IMG/VR virus record: IMGVR_UViG_3300033148_005268
Coordinates: 1 to 53,314 of that record
DNA length: 53,314 nt
Source: a virus
Direction: 5' to 3' (one strand)
A program made the position numbers and the translations under genes. Positions 30,886-40,667 of the stretch are shown here, piece after piece (the first letter of the stretch is position 1; each line of letters starts with the position of its first letter). The notes below the pieces were generated by a model. The model did no database searches. It was not told the origin of the DNA and saw only the letters and a program-made list of their open reading frames with translations.

Positions 30886-32997
30886 ATGAGAGACGACTCA
30901 AAGCTGGGGGCGCCGTTCTCTAAGCTGGCAAAAGAGGCGAAGCTGCGTGAGGCGAAGAAGCGGTTACGGTATGCTGTTTCGGCTGATTCCGAGTTTCAGC
31001 GTTTGGCCGAGCAGGACTTTCGGTTTCATGCTGGTCATCAATGGAAACCGGAAGAAAAGCGCGTGCTTGAGGTGATCGAGAAGCGCCCGGCGCTTACGTT
31101 CAACTTGATCAAGCCTGCGGTGGACCTCGTGCTTGGTGTGGTTGAGAACAACCAGGTTGCGATCACGCCCGAGCCGACCGAAAAGAACGACCAGTTTCTA
31201 GCCGATATTCTTGCTGATGCGGATAACAAGCTTGTTAACCTTGGTAGCCTATCAGACAAGGAAGATGACGCCTTCGAGAACGCCTGTATCTGCGGCAGGG
31301 GATTTGTTGCGATTGATATTGCGCCGGATCCTGAGCGATTAGGCGAGATTATCATTAACGAGGTCAGCATTCCGCCGCACGAGATCAAGCTGGACCCGGC
31401 CGGCACGCAGGACGATCTTTCCGACCACAGATACATCTTTTGGGATAAGTGGCTTACATTTGAGGACTTCAAGATTCAGTACCCGAAGCACGCGAAGCGT
31501 CTTGACGAGATCGTATCTGCCGACCCGGGTGAGGAGATGCTTTACGCGAAGGCGGCCTCAACGGATGTTTGGGACCTACTGGACGAGGATTCGGACGATA
31601 GCGACTACGATATGCCGCTTGATTTTGCGTACTACGATAAGAGCCGTGGGCGCGTGCACGTGTGTCATATGGAGTACTGGGAGGTGTACGACCGGTATTA
31701 TGGCTTTAATCCGATGACCGGCCAGACCGAGGAGTTTGACCCGCGGGGGTTGAAGTTACTCCAGGAGCGCATACCGGACTTTGAGTACGTTACGATCAAG
31801 GACAAGAAAGTTAAGTGGCTTCAGTTTATTGGTGACGAGGTGCTGTTTGACGGTGATGCTCCGGTGCCGTACCGGGGGTTTTCTATCGTGCCGTGCTTTG
31901 CGTATAAGGACAAGTCCGGCAGGCACGTTAGTCACTTTGGTGTAGTACGGCAGATGATTGACCCGCAAAAGGAGGTTAACAAGCGTTGGTCGCAGACACT
32001 GAACCTGCTGATGAAGCAGGGGCAGGGTGGCTACTTTGCCGAGCTGGACGCTCCGGTTGACCAGGACCAGTGGGAGTCTTCTATTACGTCGCCGGGCGAG
32101 ACCACCTGGGTGAGTAAGGGCGCGATTTCGCAGGTAAAATTTAAAGAGAAGGGTATCCCACAATTCCCCGACGCTGCAATGCGCATGCAGGAGTTTGCAG
32201 CGGACGTTATGAAGAAGATTAGCGGGATCAACCCGGACTTGCTCGGCATGGACCGTGGCAGGCAGGAGCCAGGTGTTGTGATCCGGCTACGGCAGCAACA
32301 GGGCATGGTACTGCTTGCCAAGCTGTTCAAGAGCTATAAGCGCATGAAAAAGCAGATCGCCGAGCGGCGTTTTGCGGTTATCATGGCGTACATGCCAGAC
32401 TCTCAGTTCAAGCGTATCCTGGGCGACTCAGATCGGTACATGTTCCGTGGCGGGCTGGTGGTGGACAAAGAGAACGGCTTTATCGCCCCGATCCGCAACC
32501 TGCGCGACATGCCGTATAACATCACGGCACGCGAGGCGCCTGGGAGCATGACGAAGTCCATGTTTGAGCTGAGCATATTCCTCGAGATGATGTCTAAGGG
32601 CTTTCCGGTTGATCCTGAGACGATCATTTCCAAGCTGGATCTTTCCGCTTCCGAGAAGGCCAAGTGGAAGGATTACATCAAGCGTCAGCAGGATACCCAG
32701 GCTCAGATGGCCCAGCAGGAGCAGGCCGCAAAGCTGATGGAGGCCCAGGCCAAGACGCAGCAGGGGCAGGCTAAGCTAGCCCTTGATGCCAAGAAGCAGG
32801 ACGACGATAAAAAGTTGAAGCTGTTGGAATTACAGGAAAAAGAAAAAGAGGTGTTACGGCAGTACGCCTTAGATGTTGCAAGCTTGGACATTGAAGAGCG
32901 TAAGCTCTTATTTGACCTTGTGGCGAAGCTTAAGCAGGAACACAAGGAGTTCCTCCCCCCAGCGAGGTATGCTGGGAATTTCGTGACGCCGACGTAA
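30886..32997 (+). CDS. Portal protein, P22-like
   Basis: 703 aa. N-terminal FRFHAGHQWKPEEKRVLE, RPALTFNLIKPAVDLVLG and NNQVAITPEP, then IDPQKEVNKRWSQTLNLLMK and SGINPDLLGMDRGRQEPGVV, all typical of P22-type portals. The C-terminal 130 residues are a Gln/Ala/Lys-rich helical barrel region (QAKTQQGQAKLALDAKKQDD). Forms the dodecameric portal at the capsid vertex and docks terminase and connector. Confidence 0.9.
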   Translation: MRDDSKLGAPFSKLAKEAKLREAKKRLRYAVSADSEFQRLAEQDFRFHAGHQWKPEEKRVLEVIEKRPALTFNLIKPAVDLVLGVVENNQVAITPEPTEKNDQFLADILADADNKLVNLGSLSDKEDDAFENACICGRGFVAIDIAPDPERLGEIIINEVSIPPHEIKLDPAGTQDDLSDHRYIFWDKWLTFEDFKIQYPKHAKRLDEIVSADPGEEMLYAKAASTDVWDLLDEDSDDSDYDMPLDFAYYDKSRGRVHVCHMEYWEVYDRYYGFNPMTGQTEEFDPRGLKLLQERIPDFEYVTIKDKKVKWLQFIGDEVLFDGDAPVPYRGFSIVPCFAYKDKSGRHVSHFGVVRQMIDPQKEVNKRWSQTLNLLMKQGQGGYFAELDAPVDQDQWESSITSPGETTWVSKGAISQVKFKEKGIPQFPDAAMRMQEFAADVMKKISGINPDLLGMDRGRQEPGVVIRLRQQQGMVLLAKLFKSYKRMKKQIAERRFAVIMAYMPDSQFKRILGDSDRYMFRGGLVVDKENGFIAPIRNLRDMPYNITAREAPGSMTKSMFELSIFLEMMSKGFPVDPETIISKLDLSASEKAKWKDYIKRQQDTQAQMAQQEQAAKLMEAQAKTQQGQAKLALDAKKQDDDKKLKLLELQEKEKEVLRQYALDVASLDIEERKLLFDLVAKLKQEHKEFLPPARYAGNFVTPT

Positions 32998-33021
32998 CGG
33001 GCGTGAAAGGAGATAGCGAGT

Positions 33022-34143
33022 ATGGGTAACAACGACAGTGCAATGGGCAATGTAGGCGGAGAAGGAGAATTTGAGAAGGTAATGGACGGGGAGCTTGAGC
33101 CTCCTGCGGATGACAGTGATCAATCTGCTGCGGGCGAAGGAGATGGATCGCCGCCGCCGGGCGAGCAGGATGATGCTGGTAAGTCTGAGGGTGGCGAGGG
33201 CGACGACTCGGATGCTGTTGACATTAAGGCCCTTCAGGAGCGCATTGACGCCCTCGAGCGCGAGAGCGCAGGACGGTTGAAGGGTCTCCGGGCGGAGCGC
33301 GAGCAGCGTAAGGCGCTTGAGGCGAAGGTTGCCACGGTCGTGGATCTTGTAAGCAAGTCAAAGTCTGCGCGACAGCAACAGGCGAGCGGAGAAAGCGGTA
33401 CTGACGATGAGACAGTTAGCGCGGGCGGGAAGAAGATCCCGGTATCGTTTGACGATGACGGCAACCCGTACATTGACCCGGAGGACCTGATTGGTCTTAC
33501 AAAGAAGCAGGTCAGCTCGGTTGAGAAGCAGCTTGCGAGCAAGGTTGAGCAGGTCGAGCAAACCCAGCAGGTCTTGGCTGCTCAAACGGAGAACGCAAAA
33601 GCTGTTGATAGTATTCTTAGCCGTGATCCTGCGTTTCCTGCGGCTTATGCGAGGCTGAATCAGGCGTTTCGTATGCTTGATGAGGGCATGGACAAGATTG
33701 TAGCGCGGACGGACATTGACCCGTCAACGCTTACGATCGAGCAATGCCTGGAGCTGATGGAGTCCGACGCGGGCCTGATGAAGCAGTTTCAGTCGCAGTT
33801 CCCGGGGGTTGATGTTGACACTGTTGTTGAAGCCATGGCCCTTTCTCCCGCTGGCAGGGTGAATACGCGCAAGTTGTCTAAGGCCCTATCTGCCCTTAAA
33901 TCCAAGGATGACGAAAGCGCCACTGGCGACACCGGAGGTAAGCAAAAGAAGGGAATAGGGAAAACTCTTAAGGCGATTACGGCAGCGCGTAATCTTGCTG
34001 GCGCAACGAACCAGAAGGGCTCGCGTGAGACGAGTCTTGACGATATTGCGAGCCTGACAACGGAAGATTTTCTAGCGTTGTCGGATGCTCAGGTGAAAGA
34101 GATTGAGAGGGCGCTCCTCCAGGAAGAGATGGCGGAGGTCTGA
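33022..34143 (+). CDS. Scaffolding protein candidate
   Basis: 373 aa between portal and capsid. The first 65 residues are acidic and disordered; residues 66-110 and 150-200 are coiled coil (ALQERIDALERESAGRLKGL; KKQVSSVEKQLASKVEQVEQ); the end is basic-acidic (KQKKGIGKTLKAITAARNLA). This composition and position are those of podoviral scaffolds. It has no protease motif. Confidence 0.8.
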   Translation: MGNNDSAMGNVGGEGEFEKVMDGELEPPADDSDQSAAGEGDGSPPPGEQDDAGKSEGGEGDDSDAVDIKALQERIDALERESAGRLKGLRAEREQRKALEAKVATVVDLVSKSKSARQQQASGESGTDDETVSAGGKKIPVSFDDDGNPYIDPEDLIGLTKKQVSSVEKQLASKVEQVEQTQQVLAAQTENAKAVDSILSRDPAFPAAYARLNQAFRMLDEGMDKIVARTDIDPSTLTIEQCLELMESDAGLMKQFQSQFPGVDVDTVVEAMALSPAGRVNTRKLSKALSALKSKDDESATGDTGGKQKKGIGKTLKAITAARNLAGATNQKGSRETSLDDIASLTTEDFLALSDAQVKEIERALLQEEMAEV

Positions 34144-34161
34144 CAATAGGAGGCGATAACT

Positions 34162-35235
34162 ATGGCAGTAACAGAGTTCGGTACGAATGATGCCCAGAGC
34201 GTAAGCATTTGGTCTAAGATGACCATGCGCGAGGCGCTGAAGGCGACCAAGTTCCGCAAGTACATGGGTACGAGTAAGAAAGCGATTATCCAGAGGCTTA
34301 CGGAGCTTGAGAAGAACGCAGGCGACACTATCAAGTACGACCTGCTTATGCAGATGACAAGCGCTGGTGTATCCGGCGATGAGCGCCTGAAGGGCAACGA
34401 GGAAGCCCTGGTCTATGAGCAGGATGCGGTGGTGATTAACCAGCTCCGTAACGCGCACGCCTTCAGGCAGATGACCCAGCAAAGGACGGTCCATAACCTG
34501 CGCATTGATGCCAAGGAGAACCTGGCTGACTGGTTTGCCGGCAAGCTGGATTCGTATATGTTCCGGTATCTTTGTGGTGATACGTCGATTAACCACGGCC
34601 AGGCGGGCGTGGCCCCCGACTCGGATCATTACGTTGTAACCGGGGACGTGTCTCACACTGGCACGATCGCAACAGACGAGGCAAGCCTCGGCTCAAACGA
34701 CCAGGTTGATCTGATGGACATCGACTACGCCAAGGAAAAGGCTGGCACGATTTCCCCGATGATCAGACCATGCCTGATTGATGGTGACGAGTTCTACGTT
34801 GCCTGTTTCCACGACTATGCTCTTACGGACATCAAGATTTCTGCAAACACGAACGCTACGATCAAGTGGGCGGAGATTCAGCAGTACGCGAACGTGCGGG
34901 GCTTGCAGAACCCGATCTTTAAGGGCACGAACGGTGTTTACAATAACGTCATTATCGACAACTCAACCCGTATCTATTCCCCGACCAGTAATGTGCGCCG
35001 GAACTTGTTTCTTGGTGCTCAGGCCGGGGTGTTTGCGATCGGTAACGCATATAAGCCGATTGTGCAGAAGCGCGTTGGTAAGGACAACCTGATGTCCTGG
35101 TATGAGGAAGTGGACGATTACGGCAACGAGACCGGTGTTGCTGTTGGCATGGTCTTCGGAATCAAAGCTTGCCGGTTCAATTCCAAGAACCACGGCTGCA
35201 TGGTGATCACCAGCTACGCTGCCTCGCACGGCTAA
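34162..35235 (+). CDS. Major capsid protein, N4-gp56/DUF4043 family
   Basis: 357 aa, strong AGGAGGCGATAACT site. HK97-fold family pattern: SVSIWSKMTMREALKATKFR, KNAGDTIKYDLLMQMTSAGV, LNxRIDAKENLADWFAGKLD-type helix (here LRIDAKENLADWFAGKLDSY), NPIFKGTNGVYNNVIIDNST and NLFLGAQAGVFAIGN. Most abundant virion protein; followed by a terminator, consistent with gene-dosage control. Confidence 0.9.
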   Translation: MAVTEFGTNDAQSVSIWSKMTMREALKATKFRKYMGTSKKAIIQRLTELEKNAGDTIKYDLLMQMTSAGVSGDERLKGNEEALVYEQDAVVINQLRNAHAFRQMTQQRTVHNLRIDAKENLADWFAGKLDSYMFRYLCGDTSINHGQAGVAPDSDHYVVTGDVSHTGTIATDEASLGSNDQVDLMDIDYAKEKAGTISPMIRPCLIDGDEFYVACFHDYALTDIKISANTNATIKWAEIQQYANVRGLQNPIFKGTNGVYNNVIIDNSTRIYSPTSNVRRNLFLGAQAGVFAIGNAYKPIVQKRVGKDNLMSWYEEVDDYGNETGVAVGMVFGIKACRFNSKNHGCMVITSYAASHG

Positions 35236-35245
35236 TGGGTAGGCT

Positions 35246-35285
35246 AGCGCCGGGATCGTAGCCCCGGCGCTTATTATTAACTTTT
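35246..35285 (+). terminator. Terminator after the capsid gene
   Basis: AGCGCCGGG (35246-35254) pairs with CCCGGCGCT (35263-35271), 9 bp, followed by TATTATTAACTTTT. A second, shorter hairpin TTCGGG-ATCGTAA-CCCGAA follows just before the next ribosome site; both loops contain ATCGTA. Confidence 0.8.
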
Positions 35286-35318
35286 ATTCGGGATCGTAAC
35301 CCGAAAGGAGGAACTAAG

Positions 35319-35948
35319 ATGGCAACATTTACGACAACTGGAGGCACAACCTACGACCTGACCGATACCTCGGTAAACCCGGACGCAGTACCGGTTGCAA
35401 CGCCTCGGGAGGGCGGGTTCGTTCTCAGGAACCGGATCAACTTTTCCAGCGTGACCGCGCCGACTGCGACCAATCGGGTGGCGAACGTGCTTCGGCTTCT
35501 GAAGGTGCCGAAGCGCACGGTTATCCGCGAGCTGCGCTTTCACGCAATTCGTGGCCAGACCGCGCCTACGCATGGCTTTTCTAGCGCATCCTCGCTTGGC
35601 TCAAGTGCTGGGAGTGGCGCAACGCTGAACGTTGGCGGGGTTTGGTACATGGACGCCTCGCAGACGGCGTCTTCTGCTGCAACGGATACGGATGCGCTGG
35701 CTGATCACGTGATCACGAAAAAGACTGGCGTGGCGGCTGGCATGCCGACCCTGTCAGCTTCGACCCCGGTTCTGGACTATACGTCCCAATCGGACGGTAA
35801 CGCCCCGACTCTGCCGTTCACGTTCCCGTATGGCGGCTGGATCACGATGGGAATCGAGGATAGTACCGGGTCCTCGGCGTCTTCTGTGTCAGCGAAGATG
35901 TCTGGCGTGCTCGAAGTTCGGGCAGTGTGTGACTACATCCCTGAATAG
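35319..35948 (+). CDS. Capsid-associated (decoration-type) protein
   Basis: 209 aa, AAAGGAGG upstream, right after the capsid terminator. Beta-rich: VLRLLKVPKRTVIRELRFHA, FTFPYGGWITMGIEDS, ending GVLEVRAVCDYIPE. The gene at 37042 has a similar ending (GVIEVCALIF) and similar core organisation, so the two may be distant paralogues forming head decoration or minor capsid subunits. Confidence 0.65.
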   Translation: MATFTTTGGTTYDLTDTSVNPDAVPVATPREGGFVLRNRINFSSVTAPTATNRVANVLRLLKVPKRTVIRELRFHAIRGQTAPTHGFSSASSLGSSAGSGATLNVGGVWYMDASQTASSAATDTDALADHVITKKTGVAAGMPTLSASTPVLDYTSQSDGNAPTLPFTFPYGGWITMGIEDSTGSSASSVSAKMSGVLEVRAVCDYIPE

Positions 35949-35959
35949 GGTGTTTACTG

Positions 35960-36017
35960 ATCGGGGGATAGACGGACCCGTCGAACGATAAGTGAACCCG
36001 GCTTATCTTCCCCCGAT
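35960..36017 (+). promoter_or_regulatory. Folded intergenic RNA
   Basis: ATCGGGGGA (35960-35968) and TCCCCCGAT (36009-36017) pair perfectly and enclose GACGG-AC-CCGTC and GATAAG/CTTATC helices. No T run follows, so processing or translation control is likelier than termination. Confidence 0.45.
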
Positions 36018-36060
36018 TTACCCCCGGGTCGTCCGAGACGGGAAAGGACAAAGAATAAGC

Positions 36061-37029
36061 ATGTACCATACAGGATCAAAGAACCTGAGACGACTACTCC
36101 AAGGGAGTGGTAAGTTCAAGCAATGGTGCTCGCTGGATATTATCGAGTACCTTGAGCCTCTCCTGAGCAGTGCAGGATATTACATAAATGAGCGTGGCAA
36201 GATTACGCGCAAGGGTGGCCTTGCGTGGAATACGCCCTGGGTGCACGTGGTTGCTGCGCCGAACAAGAGATGCAACCTTGACCATAACATTATCTTCAAC
36301 AACTTTGAGTTCATACCAAAGCGGTGTCATGAGTGCTGGAAGGTAGTGGTGTCACCACGAACGCTTTCTGAGCTTATGCAGCTTGAGACGGTTGAGCGCG
36401 AGCTTGGACTTCCGTCCAAGTGCGGGATTGAGATCCGGTCGTACACTCCGAGGTTGTATGGCGGGTATTTTTACTGCGATAGTCTGGAGCACGGGAGAAG
36501 TACGTATAAGACTGTGCGTGAGGCTGTGTCTGATGCGATCTCACCGGACATCAGCGTTATCCTGAAGCGCGGGTGCACGGAGTACGAGCTTATTGTTGGC
36601 CCGTCGCCGTACTGGGTGATCACGCCCGAGCACGAGGAGCTTGAGAGACGTATTGAGCAGCGTGTGGAGCTCCCGGTTCAGCTTGGGGTAAATCAGCCGG
36701 ATTATGTGATTGATCACGTGAAAAAGCGTTGGGTGGAGTGGGCCTACGCTGCCGGCGATGAGACCTATAAGGAGTTTACGGGCGGGGAGGCCATCTATCC
36801 AGACACTGTAAAGTACCATGAGGGCAAGCTGGAGGAGATTAAGGCCGACCTTGCCAGGGCGCGTACTGCGAAGCTGTACCAGGCTGACATGGAAGCGATC
36901 AATGGGCTTTTAACTGATATTGGTTCTCTTATGGAGAAGCATCATGTGAATCCTGCCGTTATTGGCACGGCACTTGGGCACCACGAGTTCAACCCGCTCT
37001 TTATTGGGGAGCATGACGATACAACATAG
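36061..37029 (+). CDS. Head-region protein, unknown
   Basis: 322 aa from ATG 36061 (AAAGGACAAAG site). N-terminal half has a CNLDHN...CHEC cluster (residues 71-102) that may bind zinc, with ECWKVVVSPRTLSELMQLET; middle: YFYCDSLEHGRSTYKTVREA; C-terminal long helix KYHEGKLEEIKADLARARTA. Lies between two decoration-type genes, an odd place for a protein that looks catalytic or DNA-binding. No family recognised. Confidence 0.65.
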   Translation: MYHTGSKNLRRLLQGSGKFKQWCSLDIIEYLEPLLSSAGYYINERGKITRKGGLAWNTPWVHVVAAPNKRCNLDHNIIFNNFEFIPKRCHECWKVVVSPRTLSELMQLETVERELGLPSKCGIEIRSYTPRLYGGYFYCDSLEHGRSTYKTVREAVSDAISPDISVILKRGCTEYELIVGPSPYWVITPEHEELERRIEQRVELPVQLGVNQPDYVIDHVKKRWVEWAYAAGDETYKEFTGGEAIYPDTVKYHEGKLEEIKADLARARTAKLYQADMEAINGLLTDIGSLMEKHHVNPAVIGTALGHHEFNPLFIGEHDDTT

Positions 37030-37041
37030 GAGGGGATTGTA

Positions 37042-37527
37042 ATGGCGTCAAAGACATGGACGGATTTTTCGGACGGTACGTACAAGAATCCGAATCCTGT
37101 GAAGATCACAAGGGGCGGGCTTGAGCTGCATCGCCATAAGGTGGATTTCGGCTATAAGACGCTTGACGCCGGCAACGGTGACGTATTTGAGGTCTTGGTG
37201 ATTCCAGCGAATAGCTGGGTGCTGAACGCCTGGATTCGCGTAATATCCAAGTGCCCGACCAACTCTACGGTTCATCTGGGCTATGGAAGCGACGCGAACT
37301 GCTGGGGCCATGCGCTTCCGCTTGATACGGTTGGTGCGGTTGTGCAGAAGGTCCCGGAGGAAGACGCCGGGCAGACCATGATCTATCAGGACCGCGCCCC
37401 GATTGCGAACGTGCCGAGGTACTTTGCGGCTTCCGACACGATTGATATTAAAGGCACGACCAATAAGGGAGACGTGAATGTTTCGGCAGGCGTGATCGAG
37501 GTATGCGCGTTGATATTCAGAGAATAA
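37042..37527 (+). CDS. Capsid-associated (decoration-type) protein
   Basis: 161 aa, AGGAGGGGATTGTA site. Beta-structured: VDFGYKTLDAGNGDVFEVLV, IPANSWVLNAWIRVISKC, ending VSAGVIEVCALIFRE. Possible distant paralogue of the 35319 product. Minor head protein by position. Confidence 0.6.
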   Translation: MASKTWTDFSDGTYKNPNPVKITRGGLELHRHKVDFGYKTLDAGNGDVFEVLVIPANSWVLNAWIRVISKCPTNSTVHLGYGSDANCWGHALPLDTVGAVVQKVPEEDAGQTMIYQDRAPIANVPRYFAASDTIDIKGTTNKGDVNVSAGVIEVCALIFRE

Positions 37528-37544
37528 AAAAGGAGGGTACAGAA

Positions 37545-37703
37545 ATGGCTCTACCGGAAAGACTTGCAATGGTGAAAAAGGAAGTAATGGCAACGATCCA
37601 AAAGCTGGAGGAGCAGGTTCAGGAGCTTGAGGCGTTCTCGAAGCTGTTGAACTCCACGATCGGCGCCATGCGGACCGGCAAGGTCCAAAAAGATAAAAAG
37701 TAA
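37545..37703 (+). CDS. 52-residue coiled-coil protein
   Basis: From ATG 37545 (AAAGGAGGGTACAGAA site). One amphipathic helix (MVKKEVMATIQKLEEQVQEL) with a basic tail; TAATG overlap with the next gene. Possible head-completion or assembly factor. Confidence 0.55.
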   Translation: MALPERLAMVKKEVMATIQKLEEQVQELEAFSKLLNSTIGAMRTGKVQKDKK

Positions 37704-38320
37704 TGGCAACCGCAGCGAGTGTGATAGCCTCGGCGCGGTATGACTTGCGGGACACGGACAGCAACCAGTACACGGACGCCGAACTGCTGGACTACCTGAA
37801 CCGTGGGCTTCGGCAGCTTGACGCTGTGCTGTCTACGATGTCAAGCGACAGGGTGTACGTTGAGGACACGTCAACGACGCTAGCGTCCGGGGATAACCAT
37901 GTAGCAGCGCGTGACCGCTGTCTGAAGGTGCGCCAGGTCTGGATCGGCACATCCCAGCTTACGCCAAAGAGCCTGAATTACATCTACTATAAGCGGAACA
38001 TTATCGGCTCTACGACGGGCCGACCGTCCTATTACGCCCAGGGCGGCGAAAACATCCTGTTTGAGCGTACTGCGGACCAGGACTATTCCTTGAAGATTTA
38101 TTTCGATCAAAGAACAGACACGCTGGCATCGGGCACAACGATGCCGTACAGCGACGAATTCAATGATCCGCTTCGGGAAAGCATTATCATTCTGGCTAAG
38201 CGCCGTAACGAGTACGATGTAAACCTTGATGCCGTGCTATACGACTTTTTCTTGGACGCTACACGATCTATCGTGGCTAAGCGTCGTTACAACCAAAAGC
38301 CGTATTATTTGGACTTCTAA
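37703..38320 (+). CDS. Head-tail connector/adaptor
   Basis: 205 aa. YDLRDTDSNQYTDAELLDYL, NRGLRQLDAVLST, a beta-sheet middle and LRESIIILAKRRNEYDVNLD, ending in a C-terminal helix, match the helical-bundle-plus-beta architecture of podoviral adaptors (T7 gp11/P22 gp4-like functional class). It binds beneath the portal. Confidence 0.75.
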   Translation: MATAASVIASARYDLRDTDSNQYTDAELLDYLNRGLRQLDAVLSTMSSDRVYVEDTSTTLASGDNHVAARDRCLKVRQVWIGTSQLTPKSLNYIYYKRNIIGSTTGRPSYYAQGGENILFERTADQDYSLKIYFDQRTDTLASGTTMPYSDEFNDPLRESIIILAKRRNEYDVNLDAVLYDFFLDATRSIVAKRRYNQKPYYLDF

Positions 38321-38321
38321 G

Positions 38322-40667
38322 ATGGCTCTTGCAGCGCAGATAACGAGGCGATCAACCAGGGCAAGAAGCAGGCCGACTGCGGTGGTTTCTGTTGGGCCGT
38401 TTCCGCTTGGGCTGAATACTGTCCAGGCGGCAAATGAGCTTGCGGACGGCGAGGCCTCTGCGCTTCTAAACATGAAGCTCAACCCGATGGGCGGCCTTGA
38501 GACGCGGGCTGGCCTATCGCGTTATACTGCAGCGGCGCTTACGAACCCTCCGGTCTATATTGCCAACTTCCCGCTTCTAGGGGAGGCGACCGGAGCTTTT
38601 GGGTTATTCACAGACACCTCGGATGTAGAGTGGGAGCCAACCTCAAGCGTTGAATGGGTTGTTGAGTACCCGTCAAGCACAGAGTCGGACGAGCTGATTG
38701 TAACAAAAAGCGATAACAAGCTCTATTACCTGGACGGCACACGAACCCCAGTGCTTGCCGGAACGTTATTGGGCGAGGCAACTATTTTACCCTTCGGAAA
38801 CTACGCCCTTCTTCTTGACGGAAGCTATGTCAAGTACTGGGACCGTGCAAACGGCGTGATTAAGCTGTGCTATGACGACGGAACCGGCTCAAGAGGCTAT
38901 CAGCACTCGGGGCTGGGCTTAACGGCAGATACAGGCATCGCGCTATATAACGGCGGAAACACAAAGGCTGGCGTGCGGTTTGTTACGCAGTCCTGGGACA
39001 ACGGCTACACCATACCCGTTACCACTGTTGAGATTTACATGAAAAGCTCCGGCAGCCCGACCGGGGATATTGGCTGCGAGATATACACAGATGCCGGCGC
39101 GCTTGTTGCGACAAGCGATACAACGGTTGACTCGTCCACGCTTGGCGCAACTGCAGAAAAGCTGTCGTTTTCTTTTTCCTCTGGTGACCTTGATCCGTCA
39201 ACGGCCTACTGGGCAGTCGCAACGTATTCCAGTGGGGATAGCTCAAACTATGTGCAGGTGGAGTGCGAGAACGTAGGCTCTAACGGCGATGGAAAGTATT
39301 ATGATGGCTCCTGGAACGATGACACGACCAAGGCTGTGCTGGCAGGGGTTAAGCCCGGCAGGCCGCCAAAGGCGAAATTCGGTATCGTATCAGAAGGGCG
39401 CGTGTATCTTGCAGGAGACGGCAATAATCCCGGCTGGGTATGGTACTCCAACGTCGGCGATTGCTTTGACTGGTCAACGTCGAACGGCGGCGGGTACGTC
39501 GGTGCCGTTGATGAGAATGCTAATAATTTCCCCGTCGGCGCAATAACCGCGCAGTATGGAGAGGTCTACGTTTTTGGTCAGCAGGACCAGCCCTATTTAT
39601 GCAAGCTGACAGGTGATGAGCCCCAGGATTTTAGCCTGCCGCCGGTTTATCAAAAGATTTCTTCAACGCACAAGACATGTCTTAATATCATAAACGATAT
39701 ATGGTTTGGCAGCTCTGACGGTGTCAATAACATTACGGGCGTCTTGCAATATGGTGATTTAAGGACATTTCACGAGTCGGACCCGGTAAAGAACCTTATC
39801 ACCTCGTATTGGGACAATAGCGAGGCTTTTGCCGGATATTTTGGAGATACCGGCCAATACTTCCTGAAATTGCCGAATTACTTGCGGGTCTTGGTTGCTC
39901 ATACCAAAAGCCCGATTAGGGAAAAGACGGGACGCGTAAGATACCCATGGGTCGAATACCTGTTTGTCGGCTTGGGCCTGACATCCGATACCTATAGGTG
40001 GACTGCGTCGGGCAGCGGGACAAACGAGTATTATTGCGAGCTTGCAGGCGGGGGCGATCCGTCTTTATCAGAGCCTGCCGGCCTTATCCTTGGCGAGTCT
40101 GTTTTAACTTCTGGCACTCTCGGGAGCCTGTCGGATCACGCCTGGGCTTATGGCGATAACGACAGCCTCGGCTATTCTACGGTTTACATCCGGGACGATA
40201 GCGGAGATCCCGATACGTCCGGCGTAACGATTAGAACAGTGCTTGAACCGACGTGCTTTGCGGCATTTAGCGGAAGATTCTATATTGGTTTTGATGACGG
40301 CTACGTCTATTATCTGGACGACGATGTTGTGCAGGACAACGGCGTTGATCCGCCTTTCTGTATCGGCGGGAAACTACACAAGGCGCTCTTTACCGAGCTT
40401 TGCTTGAACAGATTTAAGCTGAGCCTGGAGGCAGAGGCGGCGGGTGCTGGGCTGACGCTGGATATATTTGACGAAAAGGTGGGCATTGATTCGCTTCATT
40501 CCAGCACGCCGAACGTAACTGCAGATATTGACATAGACACTGCAACCAGCGGAAACATTAACTGGAACGCCGAGCAATTTATGGCGTTCATAAGAAACGT
40601 CTCTCCGAATAACGCCCCTGTTCGGTTTGAAAAGATTGATATTGATGCGGCGGTACTGAGCAAATGA
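38322..40667 (+). CDS. Tail nozzle / head-closure protein
   Basis: 781 aa from ATG 38322. The N-terminal VSVGPFPLGLNTVQAANELA, DGEASALLNMKLNPMGGLET, RAGLS is the typical opening of P22 gp10-like and T7 gp12-like tail-tube proteins. A long beta-propeller-like body with Asp/Gly/Tyr turns follows (FGIVSEGRVYLAGDGNNPGW; FSGRFYIGFDDGYVYYLDDD), with an inserted jellyroll at about residues 205-335. Forms the lower tail channel. Confidence 0.75.
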   Translation: MALAAQITRRSTRARSRPTAVVSVGPFPLGLNTVQAANELADGEASALLNMKLNPMGGLETRAGLSRYTAAALTNPPVYIANFPLLGEATGAFGLFTDTSDVEWEPTSSVEWVVEYPSSTESDELIVTKSDNKLYYLDGTRTPVLAGTLLGEATILPFGNYALLLDGSYVKYWDRANGVIKLCYDDGTGSRGYQHSGLGLTADTGIALYNGGNTKAGVRFVTQSWDNGYTIPVTTVEIYMKSSGSPTGDIGCEIYTDAGALVATSDTTVDSSTLGATAEKLSFSFSSGDLDPSTAYWAVATYSSGDSSNYVQVECENVGSNGDGKYYDGSWNDDTTKAVLAGVKPGRPPKAKFGIVSEGRVYLAGDGNNPGWVWYSNVGDCFDWSTSNGGGYVGAVDENANNFPVGAITAQYGEVYVFGQQDQPYLCKLTGDEPQDFSLPPVYQKISSTHKTCLNIINDIWFGSSDGVNNITGVLQYGDLRTFHESDPVKNLITSYWDNSEAFAGYFGDTGQYFLKLPNYLRVLVAHTKSPIREKTGRVRYPWVEYLFVGLGLTSDTYRWTASGSGTNEYYCELAGGGDPSLSEPAGLILGESVLTSGTLGSLSDHAWAYGDNDSLGYSTVYIRDDSGDPDTSGVTIRTVLEPTCFAAFSGRFYIGFDDGYVYYLDDDVVQDNGVDPPFCIGGKLHKALFTELCLNRFKLSLEAEAAGAGLTLDIFDEKVGIDSLHSSTPNVTADIDIDTATSGNINWNAEQFMAFIRNVSPNNAPVRFEKIDIDAAVLSK

